Shown: piece after piece, positions 27,178-37,200 of the stretch
How the letters are laid out: the number at the start of each line of letters is the position of its first letter
Position numbering within the stretch: position 1 is the first letter of the stretch
DNA from: Myxococcales bacterium
Lineage (GTDB): Bacteria; Myxococcota_A; UBA9160; UBA4427
DNA: 59,279 bases
Assembly (NCBI GenBank): GCA_012959805.1
Contig: DUCN01000122.1
Coordinates: 1-59,279, forward strand
Direction: 5' to 3'
Notes under the pieces: model-generated
What the model saw: only the letters and a program-made list of their open reading frames with translations
Database searches by the model: none
Told to the model about the DNA's origin: nothing
Made by a program: the position numbers and the translations under genes

Positions 27178-28815
27178 TCAGGGCGCTCTTCCGGGGCGTT
27201 TTGAATTCGCTCGCTCGGCAAGAGCCAATCGACGACGTCCGCCACGAAAGCGCTCCGCCGCATGGAGATCGAATTCCGCGGCCAAAGCACCCAACTGTCG
27301 GTCGCGAAGGATGACGAAACGACCGCCGCGATCCAAGAAATCGCGAAGTGCCGATTCATCACGTAGAGAGACCACCGTTCGCTCGCCGTAGTACGCGATG
27401 CCGCCCTCGAGAGCTCGTAGCCCAAAGACACCGATGCTTTCGCCGGGCTTGGATCGACGCGCAGCCGCTTCGGCGATCGGCCGGGGCGATTTTTCGTTGT
27501 TCAAGAGCGGCAGCGCGATCGTGACGAGGGCGAACTCGATGCCGGCAACCAGTACGAGGATCTGTCCCAGTCGGCGCAGCGAGGTCGTGGAGAAGCTTCC
27601 CGACGCCGACGCTCGCTCGAGTGCCATGACACTCACGATCGCGAGAGCGGGAAAAATGGGAAGCAAATAGACTCCGCGCTTGCCTGCGGAAAGGCTGAAG
27701 AAGACGAAGGGAACCACGATCCAGACGATCAAGAACCGGGCAACGGGCCGCTGAACCAGGAAATCCGTTCGCTGCGCGGGAGGACTTGAGATGGGTAAAA
27801 CCTGGGTTTCGGGTGTCCTCGAAGATCGCCAGAGCTTCGTCACCGCGAAGGGCAGAAGCAATGTCCATGGCATGAAATTAAGCGGCAGCTGGAGGATGAA
27901 ATAATAGAAGGGCCGGGCGTGGGAGGTTCCGGAGAAGAATCGCCCGATCAGGTTCTCACCGACGGCGACCTCGGCGAAGCCGGGTGGAGCCAGCGAGTTC
28001 GCGGCGAGAAACCAGACCAGGATCGGTGCCAGCGAGAGCCCATGACTCCAAACGGGGAGGATCGCACGCATCCCCCGAAGTCGACCCTCCCAGCCCAGAT
28101 AGGCTGCGAAGACAAGGAGAGGCAGCCAGCCGACAGGCCCCTTCGTCAGCGCTGCCGCGCCGAGGCACGCATGGAGTCCCGCGATCGCCAGCGGGTTTCG
28201 CCGAGCATTCTCAATCCCGCCCCGGCGAAACTCCAAGAAGAGAAAAATCGCGATCGCGGCGAGTTCAAACCCAGTCAGGAGAACATCGAGCTGTGCTCGG
28301 CGGGCCGTGAACACGAAACGAAAACTGGTTGCGAGGACTCCGGCTGCGAGGATCGTTGGCAGCCTTGGGCGGAATACGAGTTGCCCGATCCATGCGGTCA
28401 GACCCACACAAAAGACGCCGGCAAGCGCCGACGGCAAACGGGCCGCGATCTCGTGAACGCGATCTGAGGGCACGCCGAAGGCCGCGGCAAGCCAGAAATA
28501 GAGAGGTGGCTTCTGGGTGTACGGGGCACCGTTGAGATGCAGCAGCACCAGGCCCGAGGCGCCATGGCGAAAGGAGCGGATTTCCTCGGCGATCGCACCA
28601 TAGCGGGGCTCATCGGGTGCCCAGAAGTCCCTACCCCCCAGGCCCGTGCCGTAGAGCAAGGCTGTGGCGAGCAGGAGAATCAAGAATGCGCGGCGGCTCG
28701 ACCGGGACGCGACCCGGCCCGCGCCGGATGGCTCGCTCGCCTGGGGACCCCCGACTCCGGCTACGGGCCAACCCTGTCTCGCTTGTCTGTCATTGGATTT
28801 CTTCACGGCAGCCAT
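27178..28815 (-). CDS. ArnT-like lipid-linked glycosyltransferase (GT83/PMT)
   Basis: A polytopic membrane protein of 545 residues with the ArnT/PMT signature. The first periplasmic loop has FWAPDEPRYGAIAEEI, in which Asp-Glu-x-Arg-Tyr is the catalytic pair region, and later KPPLYFWLAAAF and ARLPSALAG. About 12 hydrophobic helices follow and then a soluble end of about 100 residues. Family members take a sugar from undecaprenyl phosphate and add it to lipid A or another envelope acceptor. The ATG at 28815 follows a GGAAGG site; an upstream frame was not chosen. The divergent gene starts 33 bases away and leads to a GT2 that could make the sugar donor. Confidence 0.85.
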   Translation of the reverse strand: MAAVKKSNDRQARQGWPVAGVGGPQASEPSGAGRVASRSSRRAFLILLLATALLYGTGLGGRDFWAPDEPRYGAIAEEIRSFRHGASGLVLLHLNGAPYTQKPPLYFWLAAAFGVPSDRVHEIAARLPSALAGVFCVGLTAWIGQLVFRPRLPTILAAGVLATSFRFVFTARRAQLDVLLTGFELAAIAIFLFLEFRRGGIENARRNPLAIAGLHACLGAAALTKGPVGWLPLLVFAAYLGWEGRLRGMRAILPVWSHGLSLAPILVWFLAANSLAPPGFAEVAVGENLIGRFFSGTSHARPFYYFILQLPLNFMPWTLLLPFAVTKLWRSSRTPETQVLPISSPPAQRTDFLVQRPVARFLIVWIVVPFVFFSLSAGKRGVYLLPIFPALAIVSVMALERASASGSFSTTSLRRLGQILVLVAGIEFALVTIALPLLNNEKSPRPIAEAAARRSKPGESIGVFGLRALEGGIAYYGERTVVSLRDESALRDFLDRGGRFVILRDRQLGALAAEFDLHAAERFRGGRRRLALAERANSKRPGRAP

Positions 28816-28847
28816 TGACGGTACCCTTCCGGCCAAGGAGGTGCAGG

Positions 28848-29483
28848 ATGACCGAGGCAAGCAGGGACCCAGCGCAGGAAAAGCAAGCACATGCCGAGTT
28901 GAGTTCGATGATCAGGGATGCCGCGATCGGGCCCGCGGCGATTACCGCGCTCTTGGATGGACTCACTAGCGAGACCCGCGCGCCGGTCGTTCGCAGTCTC
29001 GGGAAGAGCGATCAGGGGGCGCTTTACACTCAGGTCGAGGGTTATGCGCCGCTCGATCTCGAGGACCTCGTTCCGCCCACGCGAGCGGACCTCGAAGAAG
29101 TACGTCATCTGGGACGGAACTCGTTGCCCGCCTTCAGGATTTTCGAGAAACGATTCTGCCGCCAGTCGGGCTCTTCGCCCGAGGCGCCCAAAGAACTCGC
29201 TGGGTACAACTATCAAAGGTTGTCCGCGTTAACGGGTCCCGGATATTTCGGGGCGATCTCCGATGACAATACGCGGGAGGTGTTGGTCGACTATGCGCGA
29301 TTGCCGAACGAGACTCCGCCAGGTTGGCCGCCGGTGCGATCCAATGAGGGCGGGCTTTCTCGATTTGTCTATGGGTTCATGATCGACCGGCTACGTCGCG
29401 TGTCCGAACACGTCACGATCGGGTCGGCGGCTCGCAACGGGAAGGATCTGGGCAGCTATTTCGTGCTCTGCCGCATTGACTAA
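28848..29483 (+). CDS. conserved-looking hypothetical protein
   Basis: The 211-residue protein starts at ATG 28848 directly after AAGGAGGTG. A helical N-terminal half (AELSSMIRDAAIGPAAITAL) is followed by GYAPLDLEDLVPPTRADLEE and a beta-rich half with GPGYFGAISDDNTREVLVDY and NEGGLSRFVYGFMIDRLRRV. It has no signal peptide. I do not recognise the family, but the composition and strong ribosome-binding site support a real gene. Its end overlaps the GT2 gene by eight bases, so the two are translated together, which suggests a role in glycolipid or envelope metabolism without showing it. Confidence 0.65.
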   Translation: MTEASRDPAQEKQAHAELSSMIRDAAIGPAAITALLDGLTSETRAPVVRSLGKSDQGALYTQVEGYAPLDLEDLVPPTRADLEEVRHLGRNSLPAFRIFEKRFCRQSGSSPEAPKELAGYNYQRLSALTGPGYFGAISDDNTREVLVDYARLPNETPPGWPPVRSNEGGLSRFVYGFMIDRLRRVSEHVTIGSAARNGKDLGSYFVLCRID

Positions 29484-30207
29484 CAAGCCTCCCTATCTAT
29501 CTGTCGTCATTCCGTATCGAGATGAGGAATCGTCGCTTCCGGAGCTGTATGCTGAACTGTGCGAAGTCCTGGACGCATTCTCCTTCGAATCGGAAATCGT
29601 ATTCGTCGACGACGCCAGCCGCGATGAGGGTTGCAGCATCGTACGTGATCTCGCGGCGAAAGATCGACGTGTACGCGGACTGAGTCTCTCTCCGCATTCC
29701 GGCCAATCGGCTGCACTCGCCGCAGGTTTCCGCGCCGTTCGGGGCGAAATCGTTGCGACCCTCGATGCAGATCTCCAGAACGTCCCCGCAGACCTGCCTA
29801 GTCTGATCGCTGCATTGGATCATGCGGATTGCGTTTGCGGCGTTCGGCAGCTGCGCCAGGACTCTCTTGCGAAACGACTCGGCTCACGGGCCGCCAACGC
29901 TTTCCGCCGATTCGTGCTCTCCGACGGGATCTCCGACATCGGCTGTTCGATTCGCGTGATGCGCGCGTCGAGTCTGTCGAGGGTCAAGCTCTTCCGCGGG
30001 GGGCATCGCTTTCTTCCCGCTCTGCTCGCGATGGAAGGCGATCGGATCGTAGAGCTGCCCGTTCGCCATCGCGCCCGACGGCATGGATCGTCGAAATACG
30101 GCCTTGTTCGAAGGCTGCTCGAAAGCTCTTTCGATCTCCTGGCGGTCTACTGGATGAAACGGCGGACCGATCGGCATGAGGTGAAGGAACTCAACCGGCG
30201 CGCTTGA
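29476..30207 (+). CDS. GT2 glycosyltransferase, polyprenyl-phosphate type
   Basis: The 243-residue soluble GT-A enzyme has SVVIPYRDEESSLPELYAEL, VFVDDASRDEG, the sequence ATLDADLQNVPADLP with the DAD metal site, and HRFLPALLAMEGDRIVELPV. These are the landmarks of DPM1/ArnC-type transferases that load a sugar onto polyprenyl phosphate. The usual C-terminal transmembrane pair is missing; the protein ends soluble. It starts at TTG 29476 within the end of the preceding gene, and its 3' end overlaps by 17 bases the end of the yciH gene on the other strand. The product probably feeds the ArnT-like transferase 1.3 kb away. Confidence 0.85.
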   Translation: MTNKPPYLSVVIPYRDEESSLPELYAELCEVLDAFSFESEIVFVDDASRDEGCSIVRDLAAKDRRVRGLSLSPHSGQSAALAAGFRAVRGEIVATLDADLQNVPADLPSLIAALDHADCVCGVRQLRQDSLAKRLGSRAANAFRRFVLSDGISDIGCSIRVMRASSLSRVKLFRGGHRFLPALLAMEGDRIVELPVRHRARRHGSSKYGLVRRLLESSFDLLAVYWMKRRTDRHEVKELNRRA

Positions 30208-30598
30208 CCTTGAAGCCACGCTTTTCGAGTTCCTCGACGAGGGTATCGCGATGGTCACCCTGGATTTCGATCACGCCGTCCTTAAGTGCCCCGCCTGTTC
30301 CGCAGCGGCGTTTGAGAGCACCTGTTAGTTCATCCATTTCATCGTCGTCGAGAAAGACACCCGTGATCGTCGAGACGATCTTTCCGCGTCGACCTTTGGT
30401 CGAGCGGCCGACTCGAACGATTCCGTCGCTGGATTCGCGTGCTGCGGTTGCTTCGCGCGCCTGGATTCTCGCTCGCGCACTCTTGCCGCGGCATCGACAC
30501 CGGGACTCGCTGCGTCCGCATTCCGGGCAGACACGGCCTTGCTCACTCGAATAGACGAGTCGGTCTCCGCCGCTTTCGCGTCCCATACTACGGACCAT
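30191..30598 (-). CDS. yciH: SUI1/YciH translation-initiation-factor-like protein
   Basis: The last 85 residues are a SUI1 (eIF1) domain: STKGRRGKIVSTITGVFLDD, LTGALKRRCGTGGALKDGVIEIQGDH and VEELEKRGFKV. Before it lies a Cys-rich head (CPECGRSESRCRC) as in bacterial YciH, probably zinc-binding. YciH takes part in fidelity of start-site choice, but its precise role in bacteria is poorly known. The start at 30598 or 30586 gives 135 or 131 residues. Its start overlaps the end of the CoA-binding gene upstream by 11 bases, so the two are coupled. Confidence 0.88.
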   Translation of the reverse strand: MVRSMGRESGGDRLVYSSEQGRVCPECGRSESRCRCRGKSARARIQAREATAARESSDGIVRVGRSTKGRRGKIVSTITGVFLDDDEMDELTGALKRRCGTGGALKDGVIEIQGDHRDTLVEELEKRGFKVKRAG

Positions 30599-31052
30599 CG
30601 CCGGAAAGACGGTTGTTGGATGAATTGTTGGATGATTGGAGATTCCGATGATCCACCATGATGCAACGATCCTGGAATACTTCGATTCCGGCCTCACGCA
30701 GTCGTTTCGCCGACGGGCCGTGATGAATCCCCAATTGCATCCAGACCGCCTTTGGGCTGGGCTCGAGCGACAGGATTTCGTCCACATGCGCCGGGATATG
30801 CTCTGAGGCTCGAAAGAGATTCACGATGTCGATGGCTTGGTCGACGGCTGCGAGATTTGGATAACAAGTCTCGTCTAACACGACATCGAATTTTGGATTG
30901 ATCGGGATCACGCGATAGCCCGCCTGCTGCATATACAGGGGGATGCGGAATGCATCTTCCGTTGGCCGAGTCTTGATTCCGACGACAGCGACCGTCTTGG
31001 CAGATTCGAGAAGCGTTGCGATCCCTTCAGGCATGCTGTCGCCAGCGTCCAT
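30588..31052 (-). CDS. CoA-binding Rossmann protein (YccU-like)
   Basis: The 154-residue protein shows the CoA-binding fold of the succinyl-CoA-synthetase alpha family: KTVAVVGIKTRPTEDAFRIP, a Gly-rich first turn, then YRVIPINPKFDVVLDETCYP and a middle EPSPKAVWMQLGIHHGPSA. Stand-alone proteins of this type (YccU) bind CoA or nucleotides, with an unknown reaction. It ends with a low-complexity Asn/Ser tail (NLQSSNNSSNN). It precedes yciH on the same strand. The assignment is a fold, not a function. Confidence 0.85.
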   Translation of the reverse strand: MDAGDSMPEGIATLLESAKTVAVVGIKTRPTEDAFRIPLYMQQAGYRVIPINPKFDVVLDETCYPNLAAVDQAIDIVNLFRASEHIPAHVDEILSLEPSPKAVWMQLGIHHGPSAKRLREAGIEVFQDRCIMVDHRNLQSSNNSSNNRLSGDGP

Positions 31053-31245
31053 CGATTTCCTCTTGGCTCCAACCCTTTGATCGATTGGTCGTTCTTGGAT
31101 GCCCGAAGACTAGCCCCTTTGCGGCCGCGAATCCCTTTAGGCTCGGCGTGATGGTGCTCATGGTTGGCTTCCTCGAGCTTCGTCGCAGATTGTTCTGGGA
31201 CGTGGATAGTCGACTTCTTATGGGACAAGGGATACGGTCCCCGCC

Positions 31246-32706
31246 ATGAAAATTCGTCGTGGCTCTCTTCTTGTTTTCGCGATCTTCTCTGCTTTTCTCG
31301 TGACTGTTCCGGCATTGCCGGGCGTCACGGTCAGCCAAGAGGCCGTCGAAGTCCGCTCGACCGACATTGAACAAAGCGACCCGAGCGACCCCAGCGCCCC
31401 CGGACGGGTTCGAGATCCGGTCGAAAGTCTCTCCGAGACCGTGCTCGACAATGGTCTGCGCGTTCTGCTCCTAGAGGATCATCGTACGCCCGTCGTCGCT
31501 TTCCAGATCTGGGTCGACGCGGGCTCCTCCGACGAATCGTTTCATACCGGAATCGCCCATCTCTTCGAGCACATGATGTTCAAGGGCTCCAAGAACATCG
31601 CGGAGGAAGTCCACGCCCAGCTCATCAACGAGCGTGGTGGTCGGATCAATGCCTATACCAATCGAGACGTTACGGTCTACCACGAGGATGTGACGGCGGA
31701 GTCGCTGCCACTTGTCATCGATCTCGAGGCTGAACGATTCAAGAATCTCGACATTTCCGCCTCGACCCTCGAGAGCGAACGGCAGGTCGTTCTCGAAGAG
31801 CGTCGCCTCCGGACCGAGGACAGCCCCGATGGCCGAGGCTTCGAGGCGCTCGCCGCCCTGGTCTGGCAAGCGCATTCGTATCGCTGGCCCACCATCGGTT
31901 GGCGAAGCGATGTCGAGCAGGTGACGGTCGAAGCCTGTCAGGAATTTTTCGACACCTACTACGCCGCGAATAACCTGACGGTCGTGATCGTCGGTGATTT
32001 CGAAACGGCAAGAACCCTCGATCGGATCAAGCGAACCTTCGGGCGTCTGGAGTCTGCGGCCAAGATTGCTCGAAGTCCGACGACCGTGGTCGAGCAAAAG
32101 GGTGAGCGACGCGCCGACGTCCTTTTCGATGTCCAGATCCCGCTGCTTTACGCGGGTTGGCATACGCCGCCTTCGGGCCACCCGGATGGAGAGGCCCTCG
32201 ACCTGGCGAGCCAGATTCTTTCCGGAGGCCGGTCGAGTCGGCTCTATCGATCCCTTGTCTATGAAGAAGAGAAGGCACTCTACGCCTATGGCGGATATAT
32301 GGAGTTCACCGATGCCGGGATGTTCTACGCGATCGCGGGTGCTAGGCCGGGTACGCCGCTCGAGGAAGTCGAAGCGCTCTTCATGGCCGAGATCGATCGG
32401 GTCGCCAAGGAAGGTGTGAGTGAGGATGAGGTCGCGCGCGCCAAACGGCAAATGGAAGTCGATTTGGTGAGTGGACTTTCAACCAATCATGCTCTGGCCA
32501 GTCGAATCGGTCGAGAGATTGTTGCGTTTAGTCGCGTTAGGCCGCTCGACGAGCGGATTGCCGCGATTCGCGCTGTCTCCGCCGAGGATATTCAGCGGGT
32601 CGTACAGACCTATCTCCGCGATCAGTCACGCAGTGTAATTCATGTGATTCCACCGCCGAAAATGGCCGATGCCACTGCCAACAGCGGTGCGGAGGACAAG
32701 AAATGA
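31246..32706 (+). CDS. M16 zinc peptidase, catalytic, exported
   Basis: The 486-residue protein has a signal peptide (about residues 1-25) and the inverted zinc motif HLFEH at residues 105-109 in GIAHLFEHMMFKGS. The distal zinc Glu lies in the SERQVVLEE stretch. The second M16 half is present (GGRSSRLYRSLVYEEEKALY). Exported M16 peptidases degrade peptides in the periplasm and in many bacteria work as a pair with an inactive partner. The next gene overlaps by four bases and is such a partner. The subfamily is PqqL/YmxG-like; the substrate is unknown. Confidence 0.93.
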   Translation: MKIRRGSLLVFAIFSAFLVTVPALPGVTVSQEAVEVRSTDIEQSDPSDPSAPGRVRDPVESLSETVLDNGLRVLLLEDHRTPVVAFQIWVDAGSSDESFHTGIAHLFEHMMFKGSKNIAEEVHAQLINERGGRINAYTNRDVTVYHEDVTAESLPLVIDLEAERFKNLDISASTLESERQVVLEERRLRTEDSPDGRGFEALAALVWQAHSYRWPTIGWRSDVEQVTVEACQEFFDTYYAANNLTVVIVGDFETARTLDRIKRTFGRLESAAKIARSPTTVVEQKGERRADVLFDVQIPLLYAGWHTPPSGHPDGEALDLASQILSGGRSSRLYRSLVYEEEKALYAYGGYMEFTDAGMFYAIAGARPGTPLEEVEALFMAEIDRVAKEGVSEDEVARAKRQMEVDLVSGLSTNHALASRIGREIVAFSRVRPLDERIAAIRAVSAEDIQRVVQTYLRDQSRSVIHVIPPPKMADATANSGAEDKK

Positions 32707-34163
32707 GAATCGAGATTGCTCGCATGCATGCCGTAGTGAAGCAGGCTGTCGTCGCCGTCTCCTTCGTCGTCCTTCTATTCGCACTCGGGTGCGGGATCAT
32801 TCCGCCTCGTCCGGCCTGGGAAGAGCCGCCCCCACCGCCAATCGAAAATGCGATCGTCGATGCCGACCTACTTCATCGCGTCACGCTGCCTAATGGTGTG
32901 CGACTGATTCTTCTCGAAGACCACCGACTGCCACGGATGGCCCTCGGCATGACGCTCGCGCGCGGGGCGGGGAGTGTCGATCCCGAATATGCGGGCGTCG
33001 CCGATCTGGCGACCGAGGTCATGCAGCGCGGCGCCGGCGAGCGAGACGCTTTGCAATTGGCCAAATTTGTCGAGGACGCCGGTGCATCCCTCGGCGTCTC
33101 GTCGGGTTGGGATACGACGACTATTTCCGTTTCTGGATTATCCGAGGACCGGCCGCTGCTTCTCGAAGTCTTGACCGATGTCGCCTTTCGACCGCGATTC
33201 GATGAAGCTGAGTTCAACAAGGCGCAGGCGGAACAGCAGGCCTCCATCGTTGGCGCACAGGACGACCCAGCGACACTTGTTCGCTGGCATGCTCTCCAGA
33301 CACTTTTCCCGGACCATCGCTACGGCAAGCCTCGAACGGGAACGGCGGAAAGCGTCGCAGGTATCAATGTCGAAATGACCCGTGCCTATTGGGAAGATCG
33401 CTTCATTGCCGAGAACGTCGTTCTGTGGGCGGTCGGGGATTTCTCGGCGAAGACGCTGATCCAGGATCTTCGTCGTCTATTCGGAGAGTTGGGGGCGGGC
33501 GATCAGATCCCGGGTATTCCGGCAACACCCGCACAGACCCCTACGAGTCGCCGCATCGTCATCGTTGATAAGCCGGACCTTCTTCAGGCCCGAATCATCG
33601 TCGCGCATGAGGGAATCGCTCGAACGGAAAGCACTCGAATCGCAGTCGATCTGATGAACAACGCGCTGGGTGGCAGCGGATTTTCTTCTCGACTCATGCG
33701 GACGATTCGATCCAACGAGGGATTGACCTACGGTGTTGGGTCTGGGTTCTCCCTGCGAAGTCAGCCGGGACCCTTTTCCGTTTCGACATTTACGCGAGTG
33801 GCCAAGGTTCGCCGCGTCGTCGACCTGATCTTTGCCGAGATGACCGCGATTCAAAATGATCGACCTGTCGATGAAGCTGAACTGCGTAAATTCATCGGGT
33901 ACAACGTCGGCCGGTTTGGACTTTCGCTCGAGACCTCGGACGCGGTGCTGACCTCGCTTGTGGATCTAGAGATTCACGGCTTGTCTGAAGATTCGTTGGA
34001 CACCTATCGCGCTCGCGTAAGAGAAGTGTCGATCGAAGACATCGCGGACGCGGCGAAGCTTCGACTCCATCCCGATCGTGCGGCGATCATCATTCTCGGT
34101 CCAGCGGAAGTGCTCGTTCCCGAACTCGAAGACCTGGGCGAAATCGAAGTTCGGCAGCCCTGA
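32703..34163 (+). CDS. M16 peptidase-like protein without the zinc site, lipoprotein
   Basis: The 486-residue paralogue of the upstream peptidase has a lipobox (LLFALGCG) and a proline-rich linker. Where the active gene has GIAHLFEHMMFKG, this one reads GVADLATEVMQRG, so the His and Glu of HxxEH are lost and the protein cannot cleave by the M16 mechanism. The C-terminal half keeps SRLMRTIRSNEGLTYGVGS, the Arg/Tyr substrate-binding pair found in active-partner C-terminal domains. Together the genes fit the known catalytic/non-catalytic M16 heterodimers. The lipid anchor would tether the complex to a membrane. Confidence 0.92.
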   Translation: MRIEIARMHAVVKQAVVAVSFVVLLFALGCGIIPPRPAWEEPPPPPIENAIVDADLLHRVTLPNGVRLILLEDHRLPRMALGMTLARGAGSVDPEYAGVADLATEVMQRGAGERDALQLAKFVEDAGASLGVSSGWDTTTISVSGLSEDRPLLLEVLTDVAFRPRFDEAEFNKAQAEQQASIVGAQDDPATLVRWHALQTLFPDHRYGKPRTGTAESVAGINVEMTRAYWEDRFIAENVVLWAVGDFSAKTLIQDLRRLFGELGAGDQIPGIPATPAQTPTSRRIVIVDKPDLLQARIIVAHEGIARTESTRIAVDLMNNALGGSGFSSRLMRTIRSNEGLTYGVGSGFSLRSQPGPFSVSTFTRVAKVRRVVDLIFAEMTAIQNDRPVDEAELRKFIGYNVGRFGLSLETSDAVLTSLVDLEIHGLSEDSLDTYRARVREVSIEDIADAAKLRLHPDRAAIIILGPAEVLVPELEDLGEIEVRQP

Positions 34164-34206
34164 GCCCGGAACAGCCCTGAGCCGGAACAGCCCTGAGCCG
34201 GAACAG
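34158..34206. repeat. three-copy tandem repeat of about 16 bp
   Basis: The unit CCCTGAGCCGGAACAG occurs three times directly in tandem (the first copy has one extra C). It begins in the last codon of the M16 gene and fills half the gap to the TPS exoprotein stop. Tandem copies of this length are prone to slippage. Confidence 0.85.
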
Positions 34207-34238
34207 TCCTGACGCAAAGCGCCTAGCGACGTGGCGTT

Positions 34239-37200
34239 CTAGCGTCCGAAGATGTCGAGGATGTCACTGCCGCGAACGTAGCGGGAGGGGTGAATCGCTT
34301 CCGAGAGTTCGTCGAGGGTGATGCCATCGGGATGTATCTGCCTCAGCCAGTCTTTCTGGATGCCACGGAATTCTCCTGGAGACAGTCCCAGACGGCGGTG
34401 GTAGCGGAAGAGCGAGTCGAGGGATTCGAGGGTGACGTAGGCCTCGAACAGAGTACTCGGCCGATTCTTGACGAAGCGGCGAAGCTCGAAGCCGACCACG
34501 CGGCGTGCGCGAGAATTCTCAAGATATCGATCGAGCGCGTCCTGAAGGATCGCGCGAATCGTTGGCGCTCCCTCGCCTTCCTGGCCAAACAACTCTTCGT
34601 AGAGTGCGATCGCAGCTTCTGCATCCTCCGCGTCGATTCGCGCCGTCGTCACACTCACCACGCCATCCTCGGGGCTCGCTCCGAGGTCATCGATGATGGC
34701 GGCCCCTTCGAGTCTCGCGAGACGCACTTCGTGTGGGGTCTCCAGCGCATCGATCTCGAGTTCGAGCAGACGATCGGGATGCGGACTTTCGGGGGCTTCT
34801 TCAATTTGAGTCTCGGGTGTCGGCTCGACCACGGGTCCGAAGGCGCCTGAAAGATCAGAGCGAGAGGCGCCCGTCGGTCGAAGGAAGACCACTTGATTGG
34901 CGAGATCGCCGGTTGTCGCATCGAATTCGAAATCGCTGGGGATGAGGGAAGACCCGTCCGGCATGAGCGCGAAGAGGGGGAACGCAACGATTTCGCTCGG
35001 CACGCCGGCTGCATCGAAGGGATTCGGAAGGCCGAACCGAATCGTTGTCCCGGCGCCGAAGGCAGTCGGCGTGACGCCCATCGTAGCGTTGTCCATGAAC
35101 GTGATCGTGTTTGCGGAGATCGACGTTCCGCCGTCTTGTTCGACAGCGCCGCTCCGATCAAAGACCTGTCCGTCCGCGCGCCGCACTATTCCAATGGAAT
35201 CGGCTTCGACGGTCAGGTTGATGCTGGACACGTCTCCGAGAATGGCAATGCCGTCGTCGACCTCGATTATTGCGTCGCCGGCGACGGAGAGCTTCTCGCC
35301 GGAACTCATCACGAAATTTCCGCCGGTACTGACAAATTGGATATTGCGCTCGGTCCCGTCGTCACCCCCTCGCTTGCCAATCGTTGCGTAGGGGGCGGAA
35401 GTGAGTCGGCCAAGCCCGAGGCTCGAGAGTGCACTCGCGAGTTCGGGCAGTGTCGTTGCCAAGTCAATTGCGTTTTCGATTTCCGCCGTCCGGTCCCCAT
35501 CGACGAAGTCATAGGAAAGGAAAAGGATGTTATTCAGGACGTTGATGGTCTGATCGCTCGCACCGGTGAATTCAAGGCTCGGCGCGCCGAATTCCGAGCG
35601 ACTATCAAAGGTCACGACGAGGCGATCCAGGGGGACTGAGGAGGTTCCGATCTCGCCTTCGAACTCGACCTTGCCTGAACTTGCAACCAGGAGCCCGTTT
35701 GCAGGGAACATCGATGATTGTTGGACGTCGCCGGTGAAGGTGATGTCTCGACCTCGGGTTGAAAGAGTGTCCTGGAGAACCAGTGTGCCATCAAAACGTT
35801 GGTCGCCGGTTGTTTCGATCGTGAGGTCATCGGGGACGGCCCCATTCAAGAAGGGCTGAATGTTGATCTGGCTCGATGGACCTGACTGGACGTCGAGGCT
35901 CGTGAGTTGGAGATCAGCGTATTCGGGAAATCCTTCAAATCCCGGGGTCGGGCCGTTGAGCGCGAAGTTGACGTCCCCTGCCGAATCGAGGATCAGGTTG
36001 GCACTCGAGACGCGTGCACGGAGTGCGCTGTCGAAGGTGATGTCTGCATCGGTTCCGCCTACCAGAGTGAGCGTCTTGAGTTCGATGTCGAGTCCGGAGA
36101 GATCGGTTCGCGTCGAGCGGACTCCGAACTGACCGATGACATCGTATTGACCGGGGCTGAGCAGCAGGCTGCCGTCGAAGTCGGCGTCCTGTTCGATTCG
36201 GACGATGGGACGTAGGGCGACGTCCGGATCGGCATCTGGATCGTTCCGGAGTCGGCCGAGTTCGTCGGGCGCTTCCGCTCCGTCGGGAACGAAAGTGCTG
36301 ACGAGTGTCAGATTGTCGATCGAGAGGTCGATGACATTGTTTGCGACTTCGGAGCGGAAGGTGATGTCGTTCGATCGGAACGCGATGTCGCCCTGCGTGA
36401 AGTCCATGAAGGAATCCATGGGTGAAATATTGACGATGGTGGCCGCGTCGATGTCGAGGTTCCCTGCGATGAAGTTGATTGCGACGTCGGCAATCTCACT
36501 GATCCGATCCAGATTCAGATTGCTCTGTGTTGAGCTGACCGTCAGGGTCTCCCAATTATTGGTGCCGGATCGATTCAAGATGGGCCGAAGGAAATCGCCT
36601 TTGGGAACCGCGGTCATATCAATGTCGGCGCTTTGGGTGAAGCTGAACGAAGAACCCTCGAGATCGGCCACGGGGTCCCCAGCTCGATCCGCTCGTAATA
36701 GCCCCGTGAAGTCAATCTGCGGCAGGATATTGTTTTCTTCGAGCTTGAATTGAGGGCCCGCGGTGAGGGAGATGGAGCTGGCCTCGAGCGTACTCAGAGG
36801 TGCCATCGCATCGGCGGCTTCGAAGTTGATAAATCCGAATGGCGTGGCGAGATCGGTGGGTACTTCCAGGGAGAGTCCCGATGCCAGCGAAATCGTGTCG
36901 CTGGCCATGATGTGGGTGTCGTCGCGGATCACGATTGATCTCCCGGTCGAGACGATCACGCTGTCGAATGAGAAGATCCGCGCAACCGTGCCATCGCCGA
37001 AGTTGACGCCGCTCGATGTCGGGAACGGATCGGCTCCGGGCGCAGGGGTGGGGATATCATCCTCATTGAAAATGCCTGAGGCGAGTAGGGTGCTCCCATC
37101 GACGTTGTCGGGATTGAATGTCGTCGAATTGAGGAGACTGGCGAGGGAATAGAGCGTTGCAATCGCGTTGTCGTCCTCATCGTCCTCGATTGTTCGCGTG

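Noticed and set aside
31471..32451. A 326-codon minus-strand frame opposite the M16 peptidase
   Set aside because: Complete antisense overlap with a gene that has clear catalytic motifs.
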